This document shows positions 25,916-34,851 of a stretch of DNA of 47,815 nucleotides, in pieces. The notes below the pieces were generated by a model that saw only the letters and a program-made list of their open reading frames with translations, made no database searches and was not told where the DNA came from. Positions within the stretch are counted from its first letter, which is position 1. The number at the start of each line of letters is the position of its first letter. The stretch is taken from the NCBI GenBank assembly GCA_009842505.1, contig VYFG01000009.1, positions 1-47,815 on the forward strand. Direction: 5' to 3'. The DNA is from Gammaproteobacteria bacterium (lineage in GTDB: Bacteria > Pseudomonadota > Gammaproteobacteria > Arenicellales > Poriferihabitantaceae). The position numbers were made by a program, and so were the translations under genes.

Positions 25916-27301
25916 TCAATGTTCATCGTCGCTGGGATTTCCGGTTGCATCATCCAGTACATTCGCCAGTTTGCGGGGAATGCCGCCGAATCCTCCGTTG
26001 CTCATGGCAACGACCACCGCACCACCGGTGGCCCTCTTGAGTGCCAGGGAGACAGCCGCTTCCGGTTCGTCGATGACCGTGATCCGGTCCGCTCCGGGAA
26101 GGGACAGCGGGTCCCAGGAAAGCTCGGCGCTTCGGTAGAGGATGGTTTCATCCGCCAGGGACAGGGCACGCCCCATGGTGCCCGGGTCGTGTCCCATCCG
26201 CATGGTGTTCGATCCGGGTTCGAGAATCGCCACCAGGCGGTGCCCGGGGTAGTGGGCATGCAGGGCCTCCAGGGTACGGGCGATGGCGGTGGGATGGTGG
26301 GCGAAATCCTCGAACAGGATGGCCCTGGAGGAGCGGTGCAGGCACTGCAGGCGCCGTGCGCTGGGCCGGTATTGCGCCAGCGCCTCGCAGGCGGCGCGAG
26401 GGTCGATGCCGGCTTCCGACGATGCTGCTACCGCCGCCAGGGCGTTTTGCAGGTTGTGTGTGCCGATGCAGTCCCACCGGACGGTGCCGGATACCTCGCC
26501 CTGTTTCATCACGTCGAAGGATGTCGTCGACGGCCCGGTGGGTACCGCGTGCCATTCGGCGTGTGGGCTTGCCAGGGAAAAATCCACCCGGCGCGACCAG
26601 AGACCGAGGTCGAGAACCGCCGAGAGGTTTGCATCGTCGGCGTTGACCACGACACTGCCTTTACGGGGGACGATCCGGATCAGGTGATGGAACTGGCGCC
26701 TGATCTGTTCCACGTTGTCGAAGATGTCCGCGTGATCGAATTCCAGGTTGCTCAACACTGCGATCGCCGGGCTGTAGTGCACGAATTTTGATCGCTTGTC
26801 GAAAAACGCCGTGTCGTACTCATCCGCCTCGATGACGAAATCCACGCCGCCTCCCAGGCGGGCGGTCTCCCGGAAGTTCCCGGGCTTTCCGCCGATCAGG
26901 AATCCCGGGCTCCTGCCGGCGGATTCCAGGATCCAGGCGATCATGGACGCCGTGGAGGTCTTGCCGTGGGTGCCGGCCATGGCGATCACGCGGCGGCGTG
27001 CGAGAACGTGCTCCGCGAGCCAGGCGGGACCGGAACGGTAGACCATCCCGTCGTCCAACACCGCCTCGACAAGCGGATTCCCCCGGGACAGGGCGTTGCC
27101 GATGACCACCTGGTCGGTATCCGCATCGATATGCGCCGGATCATATCCACTGTGCACCGTGATCCCGGCATCCGCCAGCACTTCGCTCATCGGCGGATAC
27201 ACGTTGGCGTCGCAGCCCCTGACCCGGTGGCCGAGTTCCCGGGCCAGCTGGGCGATGCCCGCCATGAAGGTGCCGCAGATGCCGGCGATGAAAATGTTCA
27301 A
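25916..27301 (-). CDS. mpl: UDP-N-acetylmuramate:L-Ala-gamma-D-Glu-meso-diaminopimelate ligase
   Basis: 461 residues; a Mur ligase for peptidoglycan recycling that rejoins the tripeptide L-Ala-gamma-D-Glu-mDAP to UDP-MurNAc. The N-terminus IFIAGICGTFMAGIAQL and DANVYPPMS are Mpl-specific. The P-loop GTHGKTSTASMIA, IEADEYDTAFFDKRSKF and EDFAHHPTAIA are Mur ligase hallmarks. No ATG fits the family N-terminus. The start that aligns is a TTG at 27301-27299 whose last two bases overlap the TGA stop of the upstream membrane-protein gene (TTGA), implying coupled translation. The much longer upstream open frame is only an antisense or overlapping reading. Confidence 0.93.
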   Translation of the reverse strand: MNIFIAGICGTFMAGIAQLARELGHRVRGCDANVYPPMSEVLADAGITVHSGYDPAHIDADTDQVVIGNALSRGNPLVEAVLDDGMVYRSGPAWLAEHVLARRRVIAMAGTHGKTSTASMIAWILESAGRSPGFLIGGKPGNFRETARLGGGVDFVIEADEYDTAFFDKRSKFVHYSPAIAVLSNLEFDHADIFDNVEQIRRQFHHLIRIVPRKGSVVVNADDANLSAVLDLGLWSRRVDFSLASPHAEWHAVPTGPSTTSFDVMKQGEVSGTVRWDCIGTHNLQNALAAVAASSEAGIDPRAACEALAQYRPSARRLQCLHRSSRAILFEDFAHHPTAIARTLEALHAHYPGHRLVAILEPGSNTMRMGHDPGTMGRALSLADETILYRSAELSWDPLSLPGADRITVIDEPEAAVSLALKRATGGAVVVAMSNGGFGGIPRKLANVLDDATGNPSDDEH

Positions 27302-27819
27302 GAGGTGGATCCGAACATGGTGACCATGGCCATCTGCAGGACGAAGGACATGGCGACGCTGAGGATTACGGCCAGGGGCAGGTTGATTTCCAGGGTCTCC
27401 CGGGTGATGCGTGCGGTGACTGCGACCTCCCAGGCCCAAAGGCCGATGATCACCAGTCTCGATGTCTCACTGATTCCCTCCTTGTCCATTGAGGGAATAT
27501 CCAGTCCGCTGGTGATGATGGGCAGGGAGATCAGGTTCAGGATGGCGGCGGACCCGTATATGGCGCTGGCGGACTGGATCCACCGGTCCGTCCGCCCGGC
27601 GACCTGCAGGATGACCAGCCAGATCACGCCCAATAACGCGGTATTGATGGCCGCCAGCAGAAGGGGATTGCCGGTGCCCGCCAGTATGCTGTAGCCCATG
27701 AACAGGATCGCGAAGGCGGCCGCAACGCACAGGTAGAAGAATTCCCGCGAAGCAGGCAGATCCTGGGGCCTGGCTACGAGCAGGCAGATACGGATCAGGG
27801 TTGTAATGGCGGGCAGCAT
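27298..27819 (-). CDS. unknown integral membrane protein upstream of mpl
   Basis: 173 residues from the ATG at 27819. Four to five hydrophobic segments are visible: FFYLCVAAAFAILFMGYSIL (about 27-46), LLLAAINTALLGVIWLVILQV (about 53-73), a segment around AAILNLISLPII, one around LVIIGLWAWEVAV, and a C-terminal one around LPLAVILSVAMSFVLQMAMV. No catalytic motif is recognised, and it resembles small YIP1-like membrane proteins only in general layout. It is translationally coupled to mpl and divergent from rnd (40 bp between starts). The coupling suggests a role at the envelope, but no function can be given. Confidence 0.75.
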   Translation of the reverse strand: MLPAITTLIRICLLVARPQDLPASREFFYLCVAAAFAILFMGYSILAGTGNPLLLAAINTALLGVIWLVILQVAGRTDRWIQSASAIYGSAAILNLISLPIITSGLDIPSMDKEGISETSRLVIIGLWAWEVAVTARITRETLEINLPLAVILSVAMSFVLQMAMVTMFGSTS

Positions 27820-27859
27820 GGGAATGGGGCGGCGAAGAGCCCGATGTTATCATTGCGCC

Positions 27860-28951
27860 ATGGCCGGATTCACAATCATCGAGCGGGACGATCAGCTGGA
27901 AATCGCCTGTGCCGAACTGTCGTCGGCAGGGGTGGTGGCGCTGGACACGGAATTCATGCGGGTAAAGACCTATGCGCCCGTCCTCTGCCTGGTGCAGCTT
28001 CGGGGAACGGGGAATCCGGTGCTGCTCGATCCGTTGGCGATCGGAGATCTTGCCCCCCTGCGGGCACTCATGAAGGATTCCGGGGCGGAAATCGTGCTGC
28101 ATTCCTGCCGCCAGGACCTGGAGGCCCTGGATACGCGGATCGATGCCTCCCCGGGCGCCCTGTTCGACACCCAGGTGGCGGCGGCATTCTGCGGTTTCGG
28201 CGACCAGGTCAGCTACGCGGCAATGGTGGCCGAGGTCACCGGCGTTTCGCTTCCCAAGGATCACACCCGTGCGGACTGGGCAAGGCGTCCGCTGCCTGCT
28301 TCCGAGTTGGCTTATGCCGCGGACGATGTGCGTTATCTCCACGACCTGCGCGATTACCTGGAAGAACGGCTCGACCGGTACGACAGGATGTCCTGGTTCA
28401 GGGAGGAGTGCAGGCGGCAGATTGCCCCCGAGACGTGGCGACCGGACCCCGGCAAGGCCTGGCTCCGGCTCAAGGGCGCCGCCGCATTGCCGGTGGAGGC
28501 CCAGGAGACCGCCCGCCGGCTTGCGGTCTGGCGGGAGCAAAAAGCCATGGAAAAGAACCTGCCCCGGGAATGGGTGTTGCCGACGCCGGCGCTGCTGTCG
28601 ATCAGCCGCGATCCTCCGGGATCCATGGCCAAGCTCGCGCGCGTGGAGGGAATTTCCCGAGGGGCGCTGCGCAGGTACGGCGATGCCCTGGTGCGCATCT
28701 GCCGGGAAACGCCAAGGAACCCGGGTTCCGGCGTCATCTGGACCCAGGTGCTTGCACCCGATGACCGCAGGCGGGTCAAGGGCATCATGAAACTGCTGCG
28801 GGACGTCGCGGAGGATATCGGGATCAGCCCGTCGTTGCTGGCCAACCGGGCCGCCGTGGAGGATTTTGTCCGCGGTACGGTGGAAATCGAGCTGTTCCGG
28901 GGCTGGCGGCGTGAAGTGGCCGGCGACCGGGTGCTGGCGGACTATTCCTGA
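27860..28951 (+). CDS. rnd: ribonuclease D
   Basis: 363 residues, 3'-5' exoribonuclease acting in tRNA 3' maturation. The DEDDy exonuclease motifs are visible: ALDTEFMR (Exo I, near 27), LHSCRQDLEAL (Exo II) and LAYAADDVRYLHDL (Exo III with Tyr). A first HRDC domain follows around residues 210-290 (RRLAVWREQKAMEKNLPREWVL), then a second helical domain. The ATG at 27860 fits the family N-terminus, so the open frame upstream to 27806 is not coding. It is divergent from the membrane-protein/mpl operon and convergent with the aminotransferase gene (24 bp between stops). Confidence 0.95.
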   Translation: MAGFTIIERDDQLEIACAELSSAGVVALDTEFMRVKTYAPVLCLVQLRGTGNPVLLDPLAIGDLAPLRALMKDSGAEIVLHSCRQDLEALDTRIDASPGALFDTQVAAAFCGFGDQVSYAAMVAEVTGVSLPKDHTRADWARRPLPASELAYAADDVRYLHDLRDYLEERLDRYDRMSWFREECRRQIAPETWRPDPGKAWLRLKGAAALPVEAQETARRLAVWREQKAMEKNLPREWVLPTPALLSISRDPPGSMAKLARVEGISRGALRRYGDALVRICRETPRNPGSGVIWTQVLAPDDRRRVKGIMKLLRDVAEDIGISPSLLANRAAVEDFVRGTVEIELFRGWRREVAGDRVLADYS

Positions 28952-28975
28952 GCTGTCTGGAGGGGCCGCGGACGG

Positions 28976-30238
28976 CTATTCGCTGGCTGCCAGCTTCACG
29001 CAGGCGGCGAGCACCTCGGTGGCGAGACCCACTTCCTCCAGCGCAGGGAATGTCGGCGCGATCCGGATATTGCGATCGTCTGGGTCCCGGCCATAGGGAA
29101 AGGGAGCGCCTGCTTCCGTCAGCTTGACCCCGGCCTCGGCGGCCAGGGAAATGACCCGGGCGGCGGTCCCGTCCGGCACATCCAGGCTGATGAAGTATCC
29201 CCCGCCGGGCCGGGTCCAGTCAGCGATGCCCAGTTCACCCAGTTCGCGTACCAGCACCCCGTCTACCGCCTCGAACCTGGGTCGCACCAGGTCGGCGTGC
29301 CTGAGCATGTGGCTGCGCAGCCCCTGGATGTTGCCGAAAAGGCGCAGGTGCCTCAGCTGGTTCACCTTGTCGGGACCGATAGTCTGCACAGACAGGTGAC
29401 GCAGGGTGTCGGCAACGTTCTCATCGCTCGCGGCCATGGCGGCCACGCCGGAGCCCGGGTGGGAGATCTTCGAGGTTGAGGCGAATTCGATCACTCTGTT
29501 GGGATTTCCCGCCTGGGCGCAAAGATCGTAGATGTTCGCGAGCGGCGGCGGGGGATCTCCGAGATGATGCTCCGCATAGGCATTGTCCCAGATGATCCGG
29601 AAGTCCCTTGCCGCCGGCATGGCCGCCAGGCGCCGCACCACCTCTTCGCTGTAGCAGCAACCTGTGGGGTTGCTGAACCGGGGCACGCACCAGATGCCCT
29701 TGATGTCGTGGTCCGTTGCAGTCAGCGCCTCGACCCGGTCCATGTCGGGGCCGTGGTCCGTCATGGGCACGGCGACCAGTTCAAATCCGAGGTGCTCGGT
29801 GACACGGAAATGGCGGTCATACCCCGGCACCGGGCAGAGAAATTTCCGTCCGCCGTCAGCGCTCCAGGGGCCGTGCCCGTCTGGTACGCCGAACAGGCAG
29901 GCCCGCGCCAGGGTGTCGAACATCATGTTGAGACTGGAGTTGCCCCCCACGATCACGTTGGAGGCAGGCACCTCGAGAATCTCTGCAAACAGTGCCTTCA
30001 TGGCCGGCAGACCGTCGATGCCGCCGTAATTCCGGGTGTCGACCCCGTTGTCCAGGTATTCTTCTCCGGGGAGGGCCAGAAGGTTGTTCGACAGGTCCAG
30101 CTGGCTGGCGGACGGCTTACCCCGGGTAAGGTCGAGATTCAGTCCCCGGGCCTTGATTTCATCGAAACGGGCCAGGAAATGGTCATGGTCCGGGCGCAGT
30201 GATTCTCTGTTTCGGCTACGGTTCTCGGGGGTTGTCAT
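28976..30238 (-). CDS. aspartate aminotransferase, subgroup Ic type
   Basis: 420 residues from the ATG at 30238; longer upstream readings lack family support. The N-terminal DLTRGKPSASQLDLSNNLL is the signature of the Ic subgroup of fold-type I aminotransferases, which are longer than AspC. The PLP lysine is in EFASTSKISHPGSGVAAMAAS, and the ring-stacking and Asp segments include NPTGCCYSEE and IIWDNAYAEHH. The expected reaction is aspartate plus 2-oxoglutarate to oxaloacetate plus glutamate. It is monocistronic, divergent from rpsU. Confidence 0.9.
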   Translation of the reverse strand: MTTPENRSRNRESLRPDHDHFLARFDEIKARGLNLDLTRGKPSASQLDLSNNLLALPGEEYLDNGVDTRNYGGIDGLPAMKALFAEILEVPASNVIVGGNSSLNMMFDTLARACLFGVPDGHGPWSADGGRKFLCPVPGYDRHFRVTEHLGFELVAVPMTDHGPDMDRVEALTATDHDIKGIWCVPRFSNPTGCCYSEEVVRRLAAMPAARDFRIIWDNAYAEHHLGDPPPPLANIYDLCAQAGNPNRVIEFASTSKISHPGSGVAAMAASDENVADTLRHLSVQTIGPDKVNQLRHLRLFGNIQGLRSHMLRHADLVRPRFEAVDGVLVRELGELGIADWTRPGGGYFISLDVPDGTAARVISLAAEAGVKLTEAGAPFPYGRDPDDRNIRIAPTFPALEEVGLATEVLAACVKLAASE

Positions 30239-30398
30239 CGGTGTCTTTGCCTGCTGCCGGAAAGGGGCGATTCTAGCGTGAATTGGCCCGGAGGGCCCTG
30301 TTTTCGCAAGTTGTCCCGGGCTCTGCCGGGACCGTTCCGGGCAGGGGAGGCGGAATCCAGGCGGAAACCCGGAAATTCCCGTTTTGACCATTTCCGCC

Positions 30399-30427
30399 TC
30401 GACTTGCGGGATGATCCCGAGTAAAAT
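30399..30427 (+). promoter_or_regulatory. candidate promoter of rpsU
   Basis: TCGACT (30399-30404), a 17-bp spacer and TAAAAT (30422-30427) lie 44 nt before the rpsU ATG. A Shine-Dalgarno-like AAGGAG sits about 11 nt before the ATG. The spacing and the -10 are good, the -35 is moderate. Confidence 0.5.
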
Positions 30428-30470
30428 CGCGCCCCCGTTAGAAACGCCTCTACAAGGAGCTGACTGGTCT

Positions 30471-30686
30471 ATGCCTTCGGTACAAGTCCGACAAAACGAA
30501 CCCTTCGACGTGATCCTGCGCCGCTTCCGGCGCGCCTGTGAGCGCGCAGGCGTTTTCGCCGAGTCGCGTCGCCGCCAGCACTACGAAAAGCCCACCACCA
30601 TCCGCAAGCGCAATGCCGATGCCGCTGTCCGCAGGGAGATGAAACGCGTCTCCCGGCAGAAGGCGAGGCGCAAGCGCCTGTACTGA
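30471..30686 (+). CDS. rpsU: 30S ribosomal protein S21
   Basis: 71 residues, highly basic: [28 protein letters not shown] and a C-terminal run of KxxRRK. Both length and sequence are standard for S21, which sits near the 3' end of 16S rRNA in the small subunit and aids initiation. The ATG at 30471 is certain; in-frame codons upstream of it are not part of the protein. It is followed by yqeY, as in many proteobacteria, but the usual next genes dnaG and rpoD are absent and replaced by a convergent gene. Confidence 0.97.
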   Translation: MPSVQVRQNEPFDVILRRFRRACERAGVFAESRRRQHYEKPTTIRKRNADAAVRREMKRVSRQKARRKRLY

Positions 30687-30808
30687 TCCGGACCACCCGG
30701 CGCCGGGCGCGGTATCACCGTGCGGACCGGCACCAGCCCACACCCTCCATGGCCCCAGTCCGGGATTAAATTCCCAAGGGCTTGAATCCCGGACGACGGA
30801 ACTGCCCC

Positions 30809-31255
30809 ATGTCTGAACTCAAACAGCGCATCCTGGACGACATGAAATCTGCCATGCGGCAGAAGGATGCCGTTGCCCTGGAAACCATCCGCATGATCCG
30901 TGCCGCGGTCCAGCGCCGCGAGGTGGATGAGCGTATCGAACTGGACGACAGCGGGGTCATGCAGATCATCCAGAAGCTGATCAAGCAGTGTACCGATGCG
31001 GCCGAGCAGTTCGGTGAAGGCGGTCGAGAGGACCTCGTGGCGAAGGAACAGGCCAATATCCAGGTTCTTGAAAAGTACCTGCCCGATCAGCTGTCCGGCG
31101 ACGAACTGGAGGAACTGGTGCGCCAGGCCATCACCGAAACCTCCGCCGCCTCAATGAAGGACATGGGCAAGGTCATGGGGATCCTGAAAACCCGGGTTCA
31201 GGGACGGGCCGACATGGGTGCCTTAAGCGGCCTGGTCAAGTCCCTCCTGAGCTGA
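30809..31255 (+). CDS. yqeY: GatB/YqeY domain protein
   Basis: 148 residues from the ATG at 30809 (an in-frame TTG at 30782 is less likely). MSELKQRILDDMKSAMRQKD, TIRMIRAAVQRRE and KYLPDQLSGDELEELV are typical. The family resembles the C-terminal tRNA-binding tail of GatB and is found next to rpsU in many bacteria; its exact role is unsettled. It is cotranscribed with rpsU (122 bp apart) and convergent with the gpmI-Nudix fusion gene. Confidence 0.9.
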   Translation: MSELKQRILDDMKSAMRQKDAVALETIRMIRAAVQRREVDERIELDDSGVMQIIQKLIKQCTDAAEQFGEGGREDLVAKEQANIQVLEKYLPDQLSGDELEELVRQAITETSAASMKDMGKVMGILKTRVQGRADMGALSGLVKSLLS

Positions 31256-31287
31256 GCCGCCGGGACCGACCGGTCACGGCGTTCAGC
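31251..31287. terminator. hairpin spanning both stop codons of convergent yqeY and gpmI-Nudix genes
   Basis: Arms GCTGA (31251-31255) and TCAGC (31283-31287) close an inner G/C-rich stem (GCCG/CGGC) over the 27-bp gap. The right side is followed by CCGTTTTCCC. It is a possible bidirectional terminator, without a strong T-run on the minus side. Confidence 0.35.
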
Positions 31288-33439
31288 CGTTTTCCCGGCG
31301 CTCGAGCCACCCCTGGAGACGGAACAGCGCCACGATGGTCTTGGCGTCGTCGATGGTGCCGTCCCTTGCCATGGAAAGGGCTTCCGCCACGGTCATCCAG
31401 TGGGTCTCGATGAACTCGTAGTCTTCGGGCTCGGCCTTGCCGGGCCGGGCGCCGGCGGCAAGATAGATGTGCAGCCGCTCGCTGCAGAATCCCGGGGTGG
31501 TCAGGGTGGAGCCGAGGGGAATCAAGTCATCCGCGGTGCAGCCGGTTTCCTCTTTCAGTTCGCGGTGCGCGGTGGACAGAGGATCCTCGCGGCCCTCCGT
31601 CAGTCCCGCCGGCAGTTCCCAGATCCATCCGCCAGCGGGGTGGCGGAACTGCCGGATCAGGCAGATGCGCCCCTCGTCGTCCATGGCGATCACCACGACG
31701 CCGCCCGGATGGCGCACAACCTCCAGGGCCAGGATGTCCCCGTTGGGCATCTTGACCGTCTCCAGGCCCAGGTTCACCACGGCCCCCGCATGGATCAGCC
31801 GGCGGCTTCGGGGTTCGTCCGGGAAGGCGAGGAGTGACGGCTCATAGTTCGCCGGCGCCCGGTAGCCCAGCAGGTTGAACACGGTGGCCGCCACGTTCGC
31901 CAGGCCGCCATCGATGTCGTCCCGCAGGCGGTAGCCGCAATCATTCGCGGAATCCACGATCACGAACGGAACCGGGTTCAGGGTATGGGCGGTCCGTGGT
32001 ATCCGCAGGTCCCCCTTCTGGATGAACATCTCGTCCGCGTTGCCGTGATCGGCGGTGAGGATCATGGTGCCTTCGAGTTCCTCGATGGCCTGCTCAAGCC
32101 GCCCGAGGCACCGGTCGACGGTTTCCAGGGCGGCCACAGTGGCGGGGATGTCGCCGGTGTGCCCCACCATGTCACCGTTGGCGAAGTTGATGCGGCCGAA
32201 ACGGTATTCCCCGGAACGCATCAGCCGGATGGTCTCTTCGGTGATTTCCTCCGCCTTCATCCCGGGGACCTCGTTGAAGGGGACCCGGTCCGACGGTATC
32301 TCGACCCAGGTTTCGAGTTCCTCGTCGATGCGGCCGGAGCGGTTGCCGTTCCAGAAATAGGTGACGTGACCGAATTTCTGGGTTTCACTGACGGCGAAGG
32401 TCTTCAGTTCCTCGGCGCAGAGATATTCCACCATGGTTCCCTCGATCACCGGCGGATTCACCAGGTAGTTCGTGGGAACGCCGAGGTCGCCGTCGTACTC
32501 GAGCATGCCGCAGAAGAACGCGTCGGGGCGGCGTTTGCGCTCGAACGCATTGAATGATCCGGATTCCATGGCCTGGGAGAACTCGATGGCCCGGTCGCCG
32601 CGGAAATTGAAGAACACCACCGCGTCCCCGTCCGCCACCGTCCCCACGGGATTGCCCCCGTCGTCCGTGACCACGAAGGGTTCAAGGGTCTGGTCGGAGA
32701 TCCGGGAATCCGAATCGTACTGCCGCCGGATCTCGGCGATCACGTCGGTGACCGGGTGGCCCTCGCCGAGCACATGGGTCTCGTATCCCCGCCTCACCAT
32801 GTCCCAGTCCGCCTGGTAGCGGTCCATGGTGATCACCATGCGGCCCCCGCCGGAGGCGATACGGTAGTCGAGGTTGCCGTTGTCGCCGGCGTCGCGAAGG
32901 GCTTTCTGGAGCCGCTCGACATAGACCGGCGCGGACCGCGGATCCACGTCGCGTCCGTCCAGCAGGCAGTGCACCCGGACCCTGGCGATGCCCGATTCGG
33001 CGCACCGCCGTATCATGGCGAGCAGGTGATCGATATGGGAGTGCACGTTGCCGTCGGACAACAGCCCGATGAAGTGCACGCAGGCCCCGGCCCCGCCCCG
33101 GCTTTCCACCTGCCGCCAGGAGTCGCTGTCGAAGATGCCGCCGGACGCGAACGCCTCGTTCACCAGCTTTGCCCCCTGGCTGATGATCTGGCCGCTGCCG
33201 AGGGCGTTGTGTCCCACCTCGCTGTTGCCCATGTCGTCTTCACCGGGCAGGCCCACCCAGGGGCCATGGGCATGCAGCCTGGCGCTGTGACGGGACGCGA
33301 TCAGGCGGTCCAACACCGGGGTTTCGGCAAGGGACACCGCGTTGGCGGGCCCCGCCGGCGCCAGCCCGACTCCGTCGGCCACCACCAGCAGCAGGGGGCC
33401 CTTGGGGCCCTTGTGGGTAACCAGTTTGTCCAGGAGCAT
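31283..33439 (-). CDS. gpmI: fusion of cofactor-independent phosphoglycerate mutase (N) and Nudix hydrolase (C)
   Basis: 718 residues in one uninterrupted frame from the ATG at 33439. Residues about 1-540 are a full iPGM: LLLVVADGVGLAP, the nucleophile Ser in DDMGNSEVGHNALGSG, HFIGLLSDGNVHSH, LLDGRDVDP, LTADHGNADEM and TAHTLNPVPFVIV. Residues about 550-718 are a complete ADP-ribose-pyrophosphatase-like Nudix protein with the exact Nudix box GX5EX7REUXEEXGU (from GLTEGRE to EETGC). The mutase ends NYEPSLLAF and the Nudix part starts near RRLIHAGAV, so the linker is only about 10 residues and neither domain is truncated. The mutase interconverts 3- and 2-phosphoglycerate; the Nudix domain probably hydrolyses ADP-ribose or a related nucleotide sugar. 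It follows rdgB by 8 bp in an operon with rph. Confidence 0.9.
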   Translation of the reverse strand: MLLDKLVTHKGPKGPLLLVVADGVGLAPAGPANAVSLAETPVLDRLIASRHSARLHAHGPWVGLPGEDDMGNSEVGHNALGSGQIISQGAKLVNEAFASGGIFDSDSWRQVESRGGAGACVHFIGLLSDGNVHSHIDHLLAMIRRCAESGIARVRVHCLLDGRDVDPRSAPVYVERLQKALRDAGDNGNLDYRIASGGGRMVITMDRYQADWDMVRRGYETHVLGEGHPVTDVIAEIRRQYDSDSRISDQTLEPFVVTDDGGNPVGTVADGDAVVFFNFRGDRAIEFSQAMESGSFNAFERKRRPDAFFCGMLEYDGDLGVPTNYLVNPPVIEGTMVEYLCAEELKTFAVSETQKFGHVTYFWNGNRSGRIDEELETWVEIPSDRVPFNEVPGMKAEEITEETIRLMRSGEYRFGRINFANGDMVGHTGDIPATVAALETVDRCLGRLEQAIEELEGTMILTADHGNADEMFIQKGDLRIPRTAHTLNPVPFVIVDSANDCGYRLRDDIDGGLANVAATVFNLLGYRAPANYEPSLLAFPDEPRSRRLIHAGAVVNLGLETVKMPNGDILALEVVRHPGGVVVIAMDDEGRICLIRQFRHPAGGWIWELPAGLTEGREDPLSTAHRELKEETGCTADDLIPLGSTLTTPGFCSERLHIYLAAGARPGKAEPEDYEFIETHWMTVAEALSMARDGTIDDAKTIVALFRLQGWLERRENG

Positions 33440-33447
33440 GTTGCTTG

Positions 33448-34047
33448 TCACGGATGTCCGGGGATGGGTTTGGACCGAAGTCCGCGTTTCAGTGCCGTCA
33501 GTGCCTGTCCGCGATGGCTGCGGGCATTCTTCTCGTCCGCGGACAGCTCGGCCGCGGTCACGCCGAGTTCCGGCACCATGAACACCGGATCGTAACCGAA
33601 TCCGTTGTCCCCCCGCGGCGCCCGGGCGATCTCGCCTTCCCAAGCGCCATCGCAGATCAGGGGCGCCGGATCCGAGGGATGCCGCAGGACCACGATGACG
33701 CAACGGAAGCGGGCGCTTCGACCGGAAAAGCCCTCCAGTTCCCGGAGAAGCCTGGCCACGTTCTCCCGGTCGTCCGCGTGTTTCCCGGCATAGCGCGCCG
33801 AGAGGATTCCGGGCGCGCCATCAAGCGCGTCCACCTCCAGCCCGGAGTCGTCCGCCACGGCGGGCAAGCCGCTCGCCCCGCTGGCGTGACGCGCCTTCAG
33901 GATCGCGTTCTCCACGAAGGTGAGTCCGGTTTCATCGACGCGTTCCCGGGTGAAGTCGGATTGCGGTGCGACGTCGTATCCCGGCAACAGGCGGCGCATC
34001 TCCCGGAGCTTGCCCGGATTGCCTGTGGCGAGCACGAAACGCGTCAT
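33448..34047 (-). CDS. rdgB: XTP/dITP pyrophosphatase (RdgB/HAM1)
   Basis: 199 residues. It removes non-canonical purine nucleoside triphosphates (dITP, XTP) from the pool. The N-terminal FVLATGNPGKLREMRRLL, active-site VADDSGLEVDAL, and DNGFGYDPVF near residue 145 are diagnostic. The start is the ATG at 34047. It is the second gene of the rph-rdgB-gpmI operon, 12 bp after rph. Pairing with rph is common, and the house-cleaning function matches the Nudix domain of the next gene. Confidence 0.96.
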   Translation of the reverse strand: MTRFVLATGNPGKLREMRRLLPGYDVAPQSDFTRERVDETGLTFVENAILKARHASGASGLPAVADDSGLEVDALDGAPGILSARYAGKHADDRENVARLLRELEGFSGRSARFRCVIVVLRHPSDPAPLICDGAWEGEIARAPRGDNGFGYDPVFMVPELGVTAAELSADEKNARSHRGQALTALKRGLRSKPIPGHP

Positions 34048-34059
34048 GGTCGTTCCCGT

Positions 34060-34779
34060 TCAGTTCTCCAGGGCGTCCCGCTGGCTTGCGAACAGGGTCT
34101 CGCAGGCTTTCCCGGCGTGATCCAGCATCCGGTTCAGCGTGTCCCGGTCGAATGGATTGCGTTCCGCGGTTCCCTGCACCTCGATCAGGCCGCCCCGGTC
34201 ATCCATGACAACGTTCATGTCGGTTTCCGCCCGGTTGTCCTCCGCGTAGTCGAGGTCGGTCACCACCTGTCCCTCGAACACGCCCACCGAGACCGCGCAA
34301 ACCGCGCGATGGACCGGATCGTCCGCGATGAGGTCGTGGTACAGCAGCCAGTTCACGGCGTCCCGGAGCGCCACCCAGGCCCCGGTGATGGCGGTGGTGC
34401 GGGTGCCGCCGTCGGCCTGGATCACATCGCAGTCCACGGTGATCGTCCGTTCACCGAGCACGCTGGCGTCCACCGCCGCGCGCAGCGAGCGGCCGATGAG
34501 TCTCTGGATTTCCAGGGAACGCCCGGACCGCCTGCCCCTTTCGGCCTCCCGGTCGGTGCGCGTGGTCGTGGACCTGGGCAGCATGCCGTATTCGGCGGTG
34601 ACCCAACCCTTCTTCCGGTGGCGGAGGAACGGCGGCACGCGCTCGTCGATGCTGGCGGTGCACAGTACCCGCGTGTCGCCAAGGCTGATCAGGACGGAAC
34701 CTTCCGCGTGACGGGTGTAGTGGCGAATGATGCTGACCGGCCGCAACTCGTCCGGGCTGCGATCGCTGGGTCTGGACAT
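34060..34779 (-). CDS. rph: ribonuclease PH
   Basis: 239 residues; a phosphorolytic exoribonuclease trimming tRNA 3' ends. The N-terminus [32 protein letters not shown] is standard, as are [27 protein letters not shown] and [17 protein letters not shown]. Length is normal. It is first in the operon with rdgB and the gpmI-Nudix fusion, behind a clear promoter (34813-34841). Together with rnd in the same window, two tRNA 3'-processing exonucleases are present. Confidence 0.97.
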   Translation of the reverse strand: MSRPSDRSPDELRPVSIIRHYTRHAEGSVLISLGDTRVLCTASIDERVPPFLRHRKKGWVTAEYGMLPRSTTTRTDREAERGRRSGRSLEIQRLIGRSLRAAVDASVLGERTITVDCDVIQADGGTRTTAITGAWVALRDAVNWLLYHDLIADDPVHRAVCAVSVGVFEGQVVTDLDYAEDNRAETDMNVVMDDRGGLIEVQGTAERNPFDRDTLNRMLDHAGKACETLFASQRDALEN

Positions 34780-34812
34780 GGTGAAGCGCTATCGGATTGG
34801 GCGGGGACGCCG

Positions 34813-34841
34813 ATTATACGCGCTGCGGGCCCGGCAGTCAG
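34813..34841 (-). promoter_or_regulatory. promoter of the rph-rdgB-gpmI operon
   Basis: On the minus strand CTGACT (34841-34836), a 17-bp spacer and a perfect TATAAT (34818-34813) precede the rph ATG at 34779 by about 33 nt. The spacing is good and the region G/C-rich apart from the -10. Confidence 0.6.
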
Positions 34842-34851
34842 GGAACGGGAT

